From Cadophora sp. MPI-SDFR-AT-0126 (lineage: Eukaryota; Ascomycota; Leotiomycetes; Helotiales; Ploettnerulaceae): a DNA stretch of 64,000 nucleotides. Shown here in pieces: positions 45,652-58,211 of this stretch; within the stretch, counting starts at the first letter, position 1; every line of letters starts with the position of its first letter. The translations under genes and the position numbers were made by a program. The notes beneath the pieces are model-generated. The model was not told where the DNA came from and made no database searches. It saw only the letters and a program-made list of their open reading frames with translations. The stretch is from the NCBI GenBank assembly GCA_020747065.1, contig JAGMVK010000018.1, positions 992,001-1,056,000 of the forward strand, written 5' to 3'.

Positions 45652-48431
45652 GATATGGGTGTATGTGCAGACAGTGAAAGAAACTCGAGTCGTGTGCTTG
45701 TCAAGATGTATAGAGAGAGAGATGTTCGATGGGGGCGTGAGCAAATCGAGTATGGAAGGTCAGGGATAGAAAATGGAGATAAATTCAATAGAGACCGGGG
45801 ACAAATGAAGGAGGAGGCTGTTGACGCTTGACGAGTGTTCAATGTCCAGGACCAAATACAAGCTGAGCAAGGACTGAAGAGTTCAGATTTGTGAGAGAAG
45901 CAGAAAGAGAAGGAACGACTCGCCATCTGGGCTGAGATCCTACCAATTATGGAAATCGGATTGGATTACAACAAGACTTACCTAGACCTACTATGTATGG
46001 TATGGTGGGTAGTGACGATTATCTGCGCGGAATTGGGCTCGTAGGAGGACTTGGACCTTGACGGGTGCTGGTTGTTCCAGAATGTGGGATGCTGGGATTT
46101 GCAGGTCTCCATCGTCACAGCCACTTCCGCGGATCTCCCTCACAAGGGGATCTGGATGCTTTTGATATCTGGCAGGCGAACGGGCAAGCCGGTGTCGACT
46201 ATTTCTTATCAGCAAAGAAGTTGTGGGCTGAGGCTTTTCATTGGCCCGTTGTTCCAGATCTCCACCATTGATCCATTGGTGAAGTACAGACTTCTCCGGG
46301 CAGCGCTCGCTAAGGCAGCTTCAAGCAGCCTTATCTTTGACCACTAGATTGATTCAATGCTTTGACATCAGAAGGAAACAAATGGTGTCGTCAAGAGGCG
46401 TCAGGATCTCCGGTATTCGCGCCAATGCTAAATCATCACCACCATCACCATCACCCCTGGGATATGTAGAAGTGATCGCAAAAGCAATACGTTGTGTGTC
46501 GTGTTTCTCAATACCCGAGAACACATCCTGGTCTTCCCGTAAACAATACCCCGCGATCGACTGATCCATGTACTGTATTGTTTAACCCCTCCTTCGTCGA
46601 CTTGCAATCGAAATTTGTCACTAGATGCCCCGGAGATGCTCGGGAACTCAGCAGTAGGCATTTGGCAATGCGACAGTCAGACAAATACCGCTCTCAATAG
46701 ACATATTCCCAAGCCCCACGTGTATTTTGTGAGGCTTGAAATTAGTAGCAAACTCAAGTAAATCTATATTGTTATTTGACCTTTGCAACACATGAAGTTG
46801 CCATCGTAGGCTGAGCACCTGGGCCTATCACCATGATGGACCCTCCACTCGACTGTCTTTGGGCCACGACTTCGATTGGGGTCCCCTATCGAAACTCAAG
46901 CACGACATTGATCACCAGAAGCCCAAAAATGTTCCAAAGTATCAGCCGGGAGATGCTGGCAATGCTTATGCGTCTCGAAGATGCTGTAAGCTTGAGTTAT
47001 TTACGTACTATCCCGTTTCATAGCCTATACTGGATAGAAGTTTGTTCGACGACAGCGCATCTTTTGAGCAATGATCCAATGAGCTGCAGGTTACTTACAC
47101 GGGTCAGTGTATAGTGGAACTCCCACCTTCACATTCCATGAAGACATATTCAGGGCCATAATTTGGAGCGATAATGGCGCCGGTAATCCATCCTGGTAGC
47201 GATACAGAGTTTGCTAAGGCCCTATCTATATCTTATAGATGATGATTGTGCGACAAACCTCCTATTCATGACCCAGGCTGAACATATTGAAAGGGGAATT
47301 GCTGGAGGAAGCTGGTTGCCTTAAAAACGATAGGAGAAATCTCTTGTTGTGTTGCTCCTATTGGAAACGCTTTGTGACCGCTTGATTCCTGACTGGGAGT
47401 GGACATTTGCACTTGCAAATGCATGGATTTTCCCACGCCCCCGAGAGCCTAGCAAAGAGAGAGACAAAGCTAGGTAGCAGTTCGTGAAATGGAAAGCTCT
47501 GTCACCAAGGCAACGAGCATAATGAATAAACCTGTGCTGATTAGGCTGTAAGGGCCACTACTATTGAAATTGTGGAAACAAAGAAGGGAAGGTATTAGCA
47601 GCTTCAAAGCAGATGAGAGTTTGCTCGACGTTCAGTCCTTGCAAAAGCCCTGTTATCCTCCAGAGTAATCAAGAACTTAGCTACCTTCTGGAAGCTGCTG
47701 TCGTGTACCAGGAGGCCGAGATTCGACGCACCCCGTGCATGTAGAGTGGCCAGTGTGTAAGGCCGACCAGTATTATTCTCATCCAATCAGAGGGACGCAA
47801 CTCATAGAAGTCTGAATCCAATATCAAGACAAAGACTCATGAAGCAAACTGTGGGAAAGCTGATTTCAGCAAACGTTTATGCATGACCATTATGGCCTGG
47901 TCTGCATGGTCGTCTGGCGGCAGCCAAGAGGAGGGGCTGATGGAACTTGGCAAGGCTGCGGCTGTGTTGGGGAAATTCAAATAAGGCCAGGGAATGCAAG
48001 ATAGCCTCGAAAGCGGATAGATTGACGAGGAGGTTTTGATATTCATTTTGTCCGTGACTCCCGTCTATTGACGAGGCTGTGATTGATGAAAGAACAAGGG
48101 AAGGGAATCAACGCTAGCGGAACGGCACCGCGCTAAAGCCTGCCCCTACGTCGATACATCAATACATAGCTCATCGATCATCTCGCCCAAACTTTGCAGG
48201 ACAGGACACAACGACAAAGATTTCACAAACTACTTCAACAGATTGCCCGTCAGCCAGCAGATTTCTACGTTGACTACGCGCCCCAATACCGATGCATTTC
48301 ACTGCCTCGATCAAATCTTCCTTTCACTGGTCCTTCATGTTCCCTTAGAAGTCGCGAATGTGGGGGCACAAGGCACAACACATTTTACTACATAAGAACG
48401 GTCCGGTCTGGGCAGGCTCAGGCTGCTCCCC
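45652..48431. other. Intergenic between niaD and upf2
   Basis: These 2.8 kb hold the 5' leader and promoter of niaD on the left and the promoter of upf2 on the right. Between about 46,400 and 48,150 I find only short, domain-free frames (for example 46833-47114 and 47604-47786). No RNA gene or repeat was recognised. Confidence 0.5.
46019..46211 (-). promoter_or_regulatory. Candidate NIT4/NirA and GATA-factor sites of the nitrate reductase promoter
   Basis: An exact TCCGCGGA palindrome, the consensus octamer of the Neurospora nitrate activator NIT4, lies at 46126-46133, about 475 bp upstream of the niaD start. It is flanked by GATA-factor cores read on the gene's strand: AGATAA at 46019-46024 and TGATAA at 46206-46211. 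Further GATA cores lie at 46331-46336 (same strand) and 45777-45782 (plus strand). NIT2/AreA and NIT4/NirA together control nitrate reductase in ascomycetes. GATA cores alone are common by chance; the exact octamer in the right promoter is the stronger evidence. Confidence 0.65.
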
Positions 48432-51400
48432 ATGGATCGCAAGCGGAAGCGTAAGTCATACGGCGGATTGCCTCAACCGTATTGGCTTTTACTGACTCTG
48501 TGATTTGCAGGCCAGCTGCGCGAATTGAACAGCCGAGCTTGGAGTGGAGAGAAGGGTTAGTGACTACAGAATGGGAGGTCTGCAAGGGGGATATACTGAT
48601 TGGAAATTGTAGGCGTCTACGAAGTGAACAAATCCCTCGACTCTTCTCTCAAGAAGAATACCGCATTCATCAAACGACTTCGAACTGCAGTTTCCGCCGC
48701 TACTTTGAGCACCTTCCTACAAGAGATACGCACCCTCAGTCTACACAAATACCTGTCGGAGATCATTTCTGCATGCTACGAAGGACTGTGCAAGTTGAAG
48801 TCGCCGGGAGAAATCGAGGCTGGAGTGGAAATCGTCAGCGCGCTGCACCAGCGGTTTGGACCTGCAGAATTCACGGAGTTCCTAGGTTGGCTAGTGGGTA
48901 AGGGATTAGCTACACCGGAGAAGTCGATACTGAAAAGCCTCGCGGCTGAGGCAAGAGAGAAGGAAGAGAAAGAACGAATCACGCGCCAAAGAGTCCTCTT
49001 GAGAGTTGTTACGGAGCTATGGCTGGTTGGAGTCTTGAGAACACTCGATGATGTTAGCCGTCCGGATGATGCTTCTCGGGGGAAGGAATCTTTGTCGGGG
49101 GCATCTGGCAAGACAGCTGATACGAAGGCAAAGGTTCCTTCAGCAGCAAAGGGTGGCGGCGCGGAACCCTTTCCTCTGGAGGTTCTGAAAGATCTGCTAG
49201 GTCATGACCGGGAGCACACGAACTTGCCATTGCTTGTCATTTTCGTGAAGGCTTTTGGCTGGGACATACTTGGCGTGAGGCAAGCTGGATCCGAAGGCCG
49301 AAAGACCGTGGCGGCCGATGGAGCTACGAAAGAAGCAAACAGTGATGGGGATGGAGATGGAGATGGAGATGGAGATGATGATTCTGGCGAAGACGATCCA
49401 GTGGAAGCAGCAGGTGACGATCCACCTCTTGCCTCACCAGAACTCCAGGAACGATTTCGGAACATCTTGAAGCGGTACTTCGAGGACGTCAAATCACACC
49501 TGCTTCGCGACCAGAAGGCCCTCAGCAAGCAAGCACGCAAGGATGCTGAAGCCTACGTAAAGTCTGGCCAGGTGTTTGAGGACCGACAAGCCAATTACGA
49601 AAAGGTTGTTAAGGCACAAGAACGATTGATTGCTAATGCACAGGTCCTTGCTGAAGCTATTGGCGGAGAAATGCCTGACCTGAAAGACTCCGAGGATAAT
49701 TCTGGCGCCATAAATGGAGGCATTGGCCTGGTCAAAGCGGGCGAGTACTTACGTGGGGAGGGCGATGGCGCCGGAATCTGGGAAGACGAAGAGGAACGGA
49801 GATTCTACGAAAATCTTGTCGATCTAAAGGGTAAAGTTCCGGGAATGCTCCTCGAAGATAGCAAGAAGAAGAAAGTAGACACAGATGAGCAGGTCGGCAA
49901 AAAAATCGATCCAGCAGATGCTGCTACCGCCGATGCTAGCTCTCAGAGCACTAAAGAGGACGATTTGTCTACAGCAATTGCCAATAAAACCATCGGTGCT
50001 CAGGTTGATGCACTTCTAGCGCGTCTGCCCGACCTCACCAGCAAGGATTTGATCGATCAAGCTGCTATCGACTTCTGCTTCCTCAACTCGAAAGCATCCC
50101 GAAATCGCCTAGTGAAGGCCGTCCAGGAAATACCGAAAGGTCGAAGCGATCTCTTGCCTTCATACTCTCGACTCATAGCAACTCTTGGAAAGTACATGCC
50201 AGATGTTACCAAAGGCCTTGTTGATCATTTGGACCAAGAATTCCGAAGCCTTCAAAGACGAAAGGAGAAGGAATTTCTCGGCCAAGCCCGTCTCGGTAAT
50301 ATCCGTTATCTTGCTGAACTGACGAAGTTTGGAGTCGTTCCCGAGCATGTCATTTTCCACTGCTTGAAAGTCAGTCTCGACGATTTCTCAAGAATGAATA
50401 TCGAGATCATTTGCAATCTCCTCGAGAACTGTGGACGTTATCTGCTACGTAATCCGGAGACATCTCCCAGAATGGCTTCGTTCCTTGAAACTCTGAAGCG
50501 CAAGAAATCGGTCCAGCACATTGGTCAGCAGGAGCGTATGCTTATCGAAAACGCCGTGTATTATGTAGATCCTCCAGTCAGAGCCGCCATCCAGCAGAAG
50601 GAGAGAACACCGATTGACCTGTTCATTCGTAAACTGGTTTATTTCGACATGAACACCCGGAACTACACGAAAATCCTCAAGCAGATTAAAAAGCTTCACT
50701 GGGAAGAGACCGAGGTAAGATCATTGACTCATTGCACTGCATGCACTGTTAACACACATATAAGGTTGTTGCAATCCTGGAGAAGGTATTCTCGAAGCCT
50801 GGCAAGGTCAAGTATGGCAATATTCATCTGCTTGCTATCCTGGCAAGTGCTTTGTACCGCTACTACCAAGACTTCGTAATTACTGTCATCGACAATGTGA
50901 TGGAATCTATCGTACTTGGCCTGGAGCAGAATGACTTCAAGTTCAACCAACGACGAATCGCCGAGGTCAAATACCTGGGTGAGCTTTACAACTATCGCAT
51001 GGTTGATCACCCTGTAATATTTGATACGCTTTATCGAATTTTGACTTTTGGTCATGGTAAGTCGCTAGTCAAATACCCAAGTCCAATCATTTCTGATGAC
51101 ACTCTAGGTGGCCCGCCTGTTCCAGGTCGATTAAATCCATTTGACATGCCGGACGACTTTTTTCGTATTCGTCTTGTAGCAACTATATTGGAGTCATGCG
51201 GGGTGTACTTTAACCGTGGCGCATCCGGCAAGAAACTGGATTACTTTCTCTCTTTCCTGCAGGTAAGATTATGGAACTTACTTGACTTTCTAGTCTTCTA
51301 ACGATTTCTAGTACTACATCTACACCAAAGACCCACTGCCAATGGACATCGAGTTCATCGTCCAAGATGTATTCGCCTTGACTCGACCCCAGTGGAAGCT

Positions 51401-52575
51401 TGCATCAAACATCGAGGAGGCCAGCAAAGCATTCCAACTTGCTATGGCACAAGACCAGAAGACTTCTGGTATGGATAAAGTTCTTGAGGCCGAAGCCGAC
51501 GCAGAAGATAGCGAGTCTTCGGACGATGAGATGGGTGACATCGGCCTTCCCCCTGCCGAGGTCGACGGGGATTCTGAGTCGGATGATGAGGTTGACGTAG
51601 GGCTCCCTTCACTGCTCAACAAGACAAGGATTGACTTTAAGTTGAAGGCCATCGCCAATGGTGACAATGGTGATAACAGCCAATCTGCTCCGGGCACGGA
51701 TTCAGAGGAAGAGTCCATTGTGGTCACGCGCGAGGAGGAGGAAATTGACCCTGAAGACGAAGCAGACTTCGATCGTGAGTTGGCGAAATTGATGGCTGAA
51801 AGTCTAGATTCCAGAAAACATGAGCGCAAACCAACCTTCGACGTACCTCTACCCATGAGACGCAAAGAGAACGCTCCCAATCCCGGAATTTCTGGAAATG
51901 AGTCGTGGACAGATGACTCGACAAGCGGCAACGCTAATTCTGGCACCATGGCATTCTCTCTACTCACCAAGCGTGGCAATCGCCAACAAGTAGGCATAAC
52001 CAAATTGAGGTATACGTAACTCTGCTAACAGTCGTTCCTAGACCCGCACGGTGGCTCTGCCCTCGGACTCTAACTTTGCCATAGCAATGAAAACCAAACA
52101 GGCTGCTGATCGTGAAGAACAGAAGCGAATCAAGGATCTCGTTCTCAACTACGAGATTCGCGAAGGAGAGGAACAAGATGGTGATTCTACACTGGCCCCC
52201 CTCAACCCAAACTACAATATTCACGGCAGCAACGCAGGTCTTGATAAAGCGGCCGGGATGAACTTTGCTAGGGCCGATAGGTCTGGCAACACTCGCGCCG
52301 CTCAACGCACCAGAAAACTGCAGCTCAGTGATGTCGACTGGTATGACAAACCAACCTTTTCCCATGTTGAGAACAAATCCTCCGCAAAAAAGGACAGCTG
52401 CTTGACTTCCGGGCCTGGAAACAGACCTGGGGAGAATGCCGATCCTCCGGGCAGTCAGTTCCGTGTGATACCAGCAGCAAGAGCCAGAAACCAAGCTGGC
52501 AGACTCACTCGAAAGGCCATGCTAGCTGAACACGCGTCCCGGGCCGGCGGTGGAAACCCTGATGGCAAAAAGTAG
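48432..52575 (+). CDS. upf2: Nonsense-mediated mRNA decay factor Upf2 / Nmd2
   Basis: Seven exons (48432-48450, 48511-48555, 48613-50714, 50765-51056, 51108-51262, 51312-51989, 52042-52575) join in phase to 1274 residues. Upf2 is the cytoplasmic scaffold joining Upf1 to Upf3 in nonsense-mediated decay. The start MDRKRKRQLRELNSRAWSGEKG is conserved and is spread over three exons, the first only 19 nt. Three MIF4G domains follow: about 25-260 (SLDSSLKKNTAFIKRLR), about 480-690 (IDFCFLNSKASRNRLVKAV) and about 715-900 (GNIHLLAILASALYRYY, KYLGELYNYRMVD). A very acidic region (about 940-1050) and a C-terminal Upf1-binding segment complete it. An Asp-Gly repeat coded by GGAGAT units sits near residues 266-276. 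The whole layout is that of Upf2, and I am sure of the call. Confidence 0.94.
49345..49377 (+). repeat. GGAGAT hexanucleotide repeat inside upf2
   Basis: About five tandem copies of a GGAGAT-type unit code for alternating Asp and Gly in an acidic linker before the second MIF4G domain. Copy number changes would stay in frame. Confidence 0.8.
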
Positions 52576-55500
52576 CCTTTCTGCCTCGGGGACACCCCGG
52601 ATGGTCCAATTGCTCTTTGTTTCCTATTGTGTCTTGTAATTTTATGGAGATGAGATATCAGTGCTGATAACAACCTCCTTTCTGGGGGTTCAATAGGTCA
52701 TGATTAAACAAATCTTGTTATACAGGTCCTTAGAGCTACTTTGTCTCTTGGGATCTGATTTCACCACCAGCATTGCTTCTATGCTCGATTCAACAACATC
52801 CGCCCATTGGAAATTCCATCTTGATGATGTAAGGACTGACGAGAGCTCGAGCACGCTCACTTGCCTCATAGACGGACGTGGACGATGATGCGATCTATCG
52901 GCATGGCTTGCTTCATTGCGGAGGAAGTGTCATCCGTCACATACACATCAACGCGACCTTTCACCTTGCTACTTGTACACAAGGGAGGGGAGTGCAGCAG
53001 CAGATGATTGATTTTTTGGAAGATGCAGGAAGAGCTGCGAGTCAAACTATCTGTCGGTCATGCGAGCAGATGATGGGCGCGATGGATGGCATGACTGAAC
53101 TGGGAAGAACGAAAACGTGGCGTGCGAAATTGTTGATGGATTTCGAGAGATGAGAAAATGGAGGGATGGGGGTTTCTTTTGCTGAGCTGCCAATAGCACG
53201 AGATTCTTCAACGCTCGCTTGTAGAGGAATATCCGGGAAGTTGCTAGCAAACACACTCACTCACTCACTCAACTGTATTGTGCCTCTACCTAGGTTCAGA
53301 ATCACCCAACAAGCGAGGTAGGGCAAATTGAAGAAGATGCTAATATCGTGTAAACGAAAACTGAAAATACTGCAATGCAAACGCATCGAACATACAATAC
53401 TCGCCACTTCCCTTCCGATTTATCTCAGTACCTGACTTTTCACAGCTGGTGTTACAACCACGAAAAGAAATAGCAAGTTTTGGTCCGGATAATAGCCTGC
53501 TCTCACTCGTTCTCGTTTTGTCTCAACCCACATGTCCTGTCTCGCTTGCTTCCAAATGTCTCACGTCCCGTGTGGTGGTATCAAAAATAAGCACAGACCC
53601 AACCTAACCCCATGTTTCGTTTCAGGAAAGAAAGTGTGGGATGATGTGAGTATTGGTTGGTTGGGGTTTTACCGAATTGACTTTTTTATTTGGTGGGGAG
53701 GGAGGGGTGAAGAGCGGAGAGCGCCATGGGCTTGTACTATGGAGGGGTTGGTTGGAGGGATATTCTCCGGATGAGGCTATGTTTGGGGGTTTAGCGAGTG
53801 AGTGATTGAGTGAGGTGAGTTCGTAGAGAGGTACCACCACGCCAAGACTGGGGAGAGTCTTCTGAAGCGGAAGCCAAACGGGAAGCTTGTTGTGGCGCAC
53901 GACCGGCTTAAAGTGTTATGATAGAGAAATTTGCTGTATTCAAGGCGACTGAGGAGGCGGGAGTTGTGGCTGTCATAAAGATGATAGATGTCTTGTGCTG
54001 ATACCCGCTGAATGTTACAAAGTCTCCATCTTGTCGTCAATTGCGAAGTCAGACCGGTGAAGAGTTCTGTAAAAGTCGCCGCTCTCTTTCTCGTCTCAAA
54101 ATGTCTGACTTTCGGCACGACGTTGAAAGATCTAACCCTTCTCTACCTCTGTAGACGATCGCGGAGCCTCGACCCGAGAATCAAGGATATAGAAAGAGTG
54201 AAGCATTACCGGTGCGTCTGGGCGGCATACTGCACAGACTGGCTATATGCACAAGTCGAGTTGAGATAACGTGCGGGGGCATGCAGCCGAGATTTTGTTT
54301 CCTTCCTCCATTTTTTGGTCATAGTAAAGGCGAGAAGTGCTGCTATGGTGATGCTGTCTGTGGTGGCCATCATGACAACAGGTGGTCTTCAGGGCCGTTT
54401 AGCTGCGGTGGTGCAGCGTGGAGATCTTGACTGGGATAAATGATGTGGCGCCAGGATCCAGTGGAGAACAGAAGTTATGTATGCACTATTCTAGACCCGG
54501 CTAGGGACAAACAACTGTGGAGGAAATACTGTATGTATGCACTGTAGAGCGGCTTCGCTTATCTTAGGATCTTGCGCTCTGAGCCGCTGCCCTGCGCTAC
54601 TGTAGGTGTGGTCATTGGATTAGGTGGGCATGGACCTCTTGCATCTGCTTCTGTTTGTGTTTCTGTTTCTGTTTCTGTTTCTTCTTACCGTGCCTTCCAT
54701 CTGGCTAATTTTCTAAATCCGTCACTTCACCCATCCATCCCCTTCCGAGCATCGTCACTACCACCACCCACTACTGCTGTACCATGGCTCTGACTCAAAA
54801 GTTCCTAGGGCACGGCAGCGAATGGCACCAGCATCATCCAGGTATTTCTCAAACTTGCATGAGGTAGGGATTAGTTAGTAACTTGCAGTCTCGACGTCAA
54901 GTCAATGTGGCTCTGGTAGTATTGTATCATCTTGCCTCGCTGCAATTCGATTGTCAGGAGGAGGCGCGGATACTGACAGGCAAGCAATCCCCTCTCCATC
55001 GACCTGTGAGGAGTCAAATGGTGCACGCCCAATATCATCTCCGCGCGTGCTGCCCCTTCTTGCAGCCGTTACTTAGCCTTCTTTCCTCCTCCTACTTCCC
55101 ATCTGATCTCGTCTCTTACCTCTTTCTTCGTCTGTTCTTCTTCCACGAAGACTTGGATCTCATTCCTGTCTTGTCCATTTACCAAATAATATGTCACACA
55201 CCTCTCTCATAAACTTCCTGTTCCCCTCTTCGGAAAGCCTTGATACGTCAACATTGGTTGTAGAGACTTAACCTCGTGCGTCCATCCTTTGAAGCCGACT
55301 CTTTCCAGATCACGACCATGACATCGTGCCTTCTATATTGGGAGATTCCAACCTGATTCGACCAATATACCTCCCACGTGCAATCCGCAGTTGATTCACC
55401 TTGCAACAACTATCAGCAGAATTTGTTGGATCAGTGGGAGCATCCCCTGCGAATGATCTGTAGGTAGATCTTACTGCGACTCTGAAAAGTCTTCAGAACC

Positions 55501-55700
55501 AATCCCGAAATAGAAAGAGTACTGATGCAGATAAATGCAGCTACCCACCATTCTGGACCGTCGTTTGCGGGATCCTGCAGCTTCCAAGTCACTCAAAGCG
55601 CGCACGCACTTTGAGAAAGTCGAATTTTTGAAACATTCTGAGAGTGCTTTCTTGTTGCTCTTCTCAATACCACATTCGTTCGGTCGGAACATCGTCGCCC
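52576..55700. other. Long intergenic region upstream of the chitin synthase
   Basis: These 3.1 kb contain no convincing conserved gene. The left part is the 3' end of upf2. A TTTCTG-type repeat lies at about 54,649-54,683 and the sequence is CT-rich up to 54,783, like a transcribed leader. A start codon in strong context (ACCATGG) at 54784 opens a small frame, described separately. The long space before the chitin synthase start may hold 5' untranslated exons. Confidence 0.5.
54784..55076 (+). CDS. Possible small ORF or upstream exon before the chitin synthase
   Basis: The codons MALTQKFLGHGSEWHQHHP follow a CT-rich leader and an excellent ACCATGG context, and end at a plausible GTATTT donor. 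A TTGCAG acceptor ending at 54888 would continue the frame to a stop at 55074-55076, giving 81 residues rich in Ser. Unspliced, the frame stops after 27 codons. It could be a small gene, an upstream ORF in the chitin synthase leader, or a true first coding exon. An acceptor AG ending at 55644 is in the right phase to join it to the chitin synthase. Nothing in the sequence identifies a function, and it may not be translated. Confidence 0.2.
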
Positions 55701-58211
55701 ATGATGCAATACAACACTTCGCCATGGCCTGCCAAAGATGTATGGCTCCACGCACTGAGGCGTCTAGAGAGTGCTAACACTGTTCTAGATTGCGTACACA
55801 TCGATTGTTGGCTCGGTCATGATAGCTGCTTTTCTAGAATGGTTCCTCTGGTTGGCAGCATTTATGTACTGCCTAGTGAAGGTATACCAGAAAGCTGAGC
55901 ATTGGTCGGTCAAGGTTCTGGCTGTCCTCATTGCGGTTGCATTCACTTTACTAAGGTAAGTGTTTGGTTTCCTACAACTCTCATATAATGCTGATGCCAG
56001 ACTGTGAGACTCATCTTCCTTCCCATCATGGTAGTCACCCTTCCCTTACCAGATGGAATTACTCAGTATTTCCCAAAGTCAATGGTCTCTTTCCTTCAAT
56101 GGTTTGGTTTCTGGTCATTCGCAGCGCTTTTGACTGTTCCGTGGCTATTCTGCGTATATCAGCTGGTCACACACTCCCTTGGACGAACAAAGCGCATAAA
56201 ACAGGTCTTGGATGAACACTCGGCGCCGAAGGTAGTCATTGTCATGCCATGCTACAAGGAAGATCCCGATGTCCTGGTGACAGCGGTCGACTCTGTTGTT
56301 GATTGTGATTACCCACCTTCGTGTATCCATGTCTTTCTTTCTTTCGACGGTGACCAAGAAGATGAGCTATATCTCAATACTATCGAGAAGCTCGGAGTAC
56401 CTCTGTCGCTCGACTCATATCCAAAGAGTATCGATGTCACTTACCGCACTGCGCGAATTACTGTGTCCCGGTTCCCTCACGGTGGAAAAAGGCATTGCCA
56501 GAAAGCCACTTTCAAGCTCATCGACAGAGTCTACACCGAGTATTTGAAGCGAAATGACAATCTCTTCATCCTGTTCATCGACTCGGACTGCATTCTGGAC
56601 CGTGTTTGTTTACAAAACTTCGTTTATGATATGGAACTGAGCCCGGGCAACACTCGAGATATGCTTGCAATGACAGGAGTGATTACAGCTACCACCAAGA
56701 AGCACAGTCTGATCACTCTTCTGCAAGATATGGAGTACATCCACGGCCAACTGTTCGAACGAACAGTTGAATCCGGCTGTGGCGCCGTAACATGTTTACC
56801 CGGAGCTCTGACGATGCTACGATTTTCAGCTTTCCGAAGAATGGCCAAATACTACTTTGCAGACAAGGCAGAGCAATGTGGGGATTTATTTGACTATGGG
56901 AAGTGTCATCTCGGGGAGGATCGATGGCTCACACATCTCTTTATGATCGGTGCAAAGAAGAGATATCAGATTCAGATGTGCACGTCTGCATTCTGCAAGA
57001 CTGAGGCGGTTCAGACCTACACTTCACTCGTCAAACAGCGGCGACGATGGTTCCTGGGGTTCATCACAAACGAGGTTTGTATGTTGACAGACATGAGAAT
57101 TTGGAAGCGATACCCGATTCTAGCATTGGTTCGTTTCATGCAGAACACCATCCGAACAACAGCTCTGCTCTTTTTCATCATGCTGGTCTCCATTATAAGT
57201 ACCTCGAAGAAGATCCAGAATCTCCCGGTCGGCTTTATTGCCATATCTTTAGGTCTGAACTGGCTCATGATGATCTACTTCGGCATCAAGTTGAAGCGCT
57301 ACAAAATCTGGCTCTATCCTCTGATGTTCATTGTCAACCCATTTTTCAACTGGTACTACATGGTTTATGGAATCTTCACGGCAGGTCAACGGACATGGGG
57401 TGGCCCACGAGCAGATGCCGGTGCAGCAGACGCTTCGACAAGCCCACAAGAGGTCATTGAGAAGGCAGCCGCGCAAGGCGATGACCTCAACATTGTCCCA
57501 GAAACCTTCAAGCCGGCTGCAGAAGCTCAGAACAATCAACTCATCCGAATCACCCTCCCTCTACAGCCACCTGATCGAGTCGAGGGTCGCTTCACGGCAC
57601 CAGAAAGACTACCGGGTGGGTGGTATCAACAATCGAACGACTCCTTGGTCAGCATGGCACCAGGTGACTTTGTAGGCTCAGGAAGTAGGCCACAGCTTCA
57701 CCCTAGAGACTCTTTCGACAGTAACGTCTCTGTTGGGACGTATACCAATTCCGTGTACATGCCACGACGTGTTGAGAGTATCATGGGAGAAGAGGACAAG
57801 AAGAAATATGCTATGGCTCAAGCAAGTCAAAAGCTTGCTGGAGGTGCCTATATGACAGAAACGGCAGGCCCATCAGGCCAGGTTTATGAACTCACAGAAG
57901 CGGAGTTCAAGAAGGGCGAGTGGAAGTCCTCCATTGAATCTTTGGGATCATATCATGATGGGGCATCTTCGCCTCCTGAAATGCCATTGCCTTCAGAAGC
58001 CGGACCCCCAGGAGGTTCATTGACATTCCCGCCGGCTGCATCCACGGGTCAGAATAGGCGAAGTGGGAGAAGTCCTTTGGCTAGAGTCAGCTTGATCAGA
58101 ACTCCTTCCAGTGCGGGTTCTGCTATTGAGCTCGACCATCAACAGGCTCAGGCAAGATCACAGTCCCCGAGTGGACCACCTCAGGACCCACGGACATCTC
58201 GTGCTTCTTGA
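55701..58211 (+). CDS. Chitin synthase, class VI-like (no myosin motor)
   Basis: Three exons (55701-55739, 55789-55955, 56009-58211) join in phase to 802 residues. Chitin synthases polymerise UDP-GlcNAc into chitin at the plasma membrane. The N-terminus MMQYNTSPWPAKD is followed by membrane helices (VGSVMIAAFLEWFLWLAAFMYC, shown in part, and VLAVLIAVAFTLL) joined over an intron to LIFLPIMVVTLPLPDG. The catalytic region has FDGDQEDE, LFIDSDCILD, EDR (372-374) and QRRRW (412-416), with later helices at about 430-510 and a disordered tail. There is no myosin motor, and the sequence resembles class VI enzymes rather than classes I-III. The second intron uses the second AG (ending at 56008); the AG at 56000 would lead to a stop. 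The 5' end is the least certain part. I am sure of the family and fairly sure of the class. Confidence 0.88.

Noticed and set aside
45652..45744. 31-codon upstream start of nitrate reductase
   Set aside because: The residues look like leader sequence (Thr, His and Ser-rich). It is possible but less likely than the ATG at 45651 or the one at 45639.
47604..47786. 60-codon minus-strand frame between niaD and upf2
   Set aside because: It reads a little like protein but is very short, has no partner exons and no domain.
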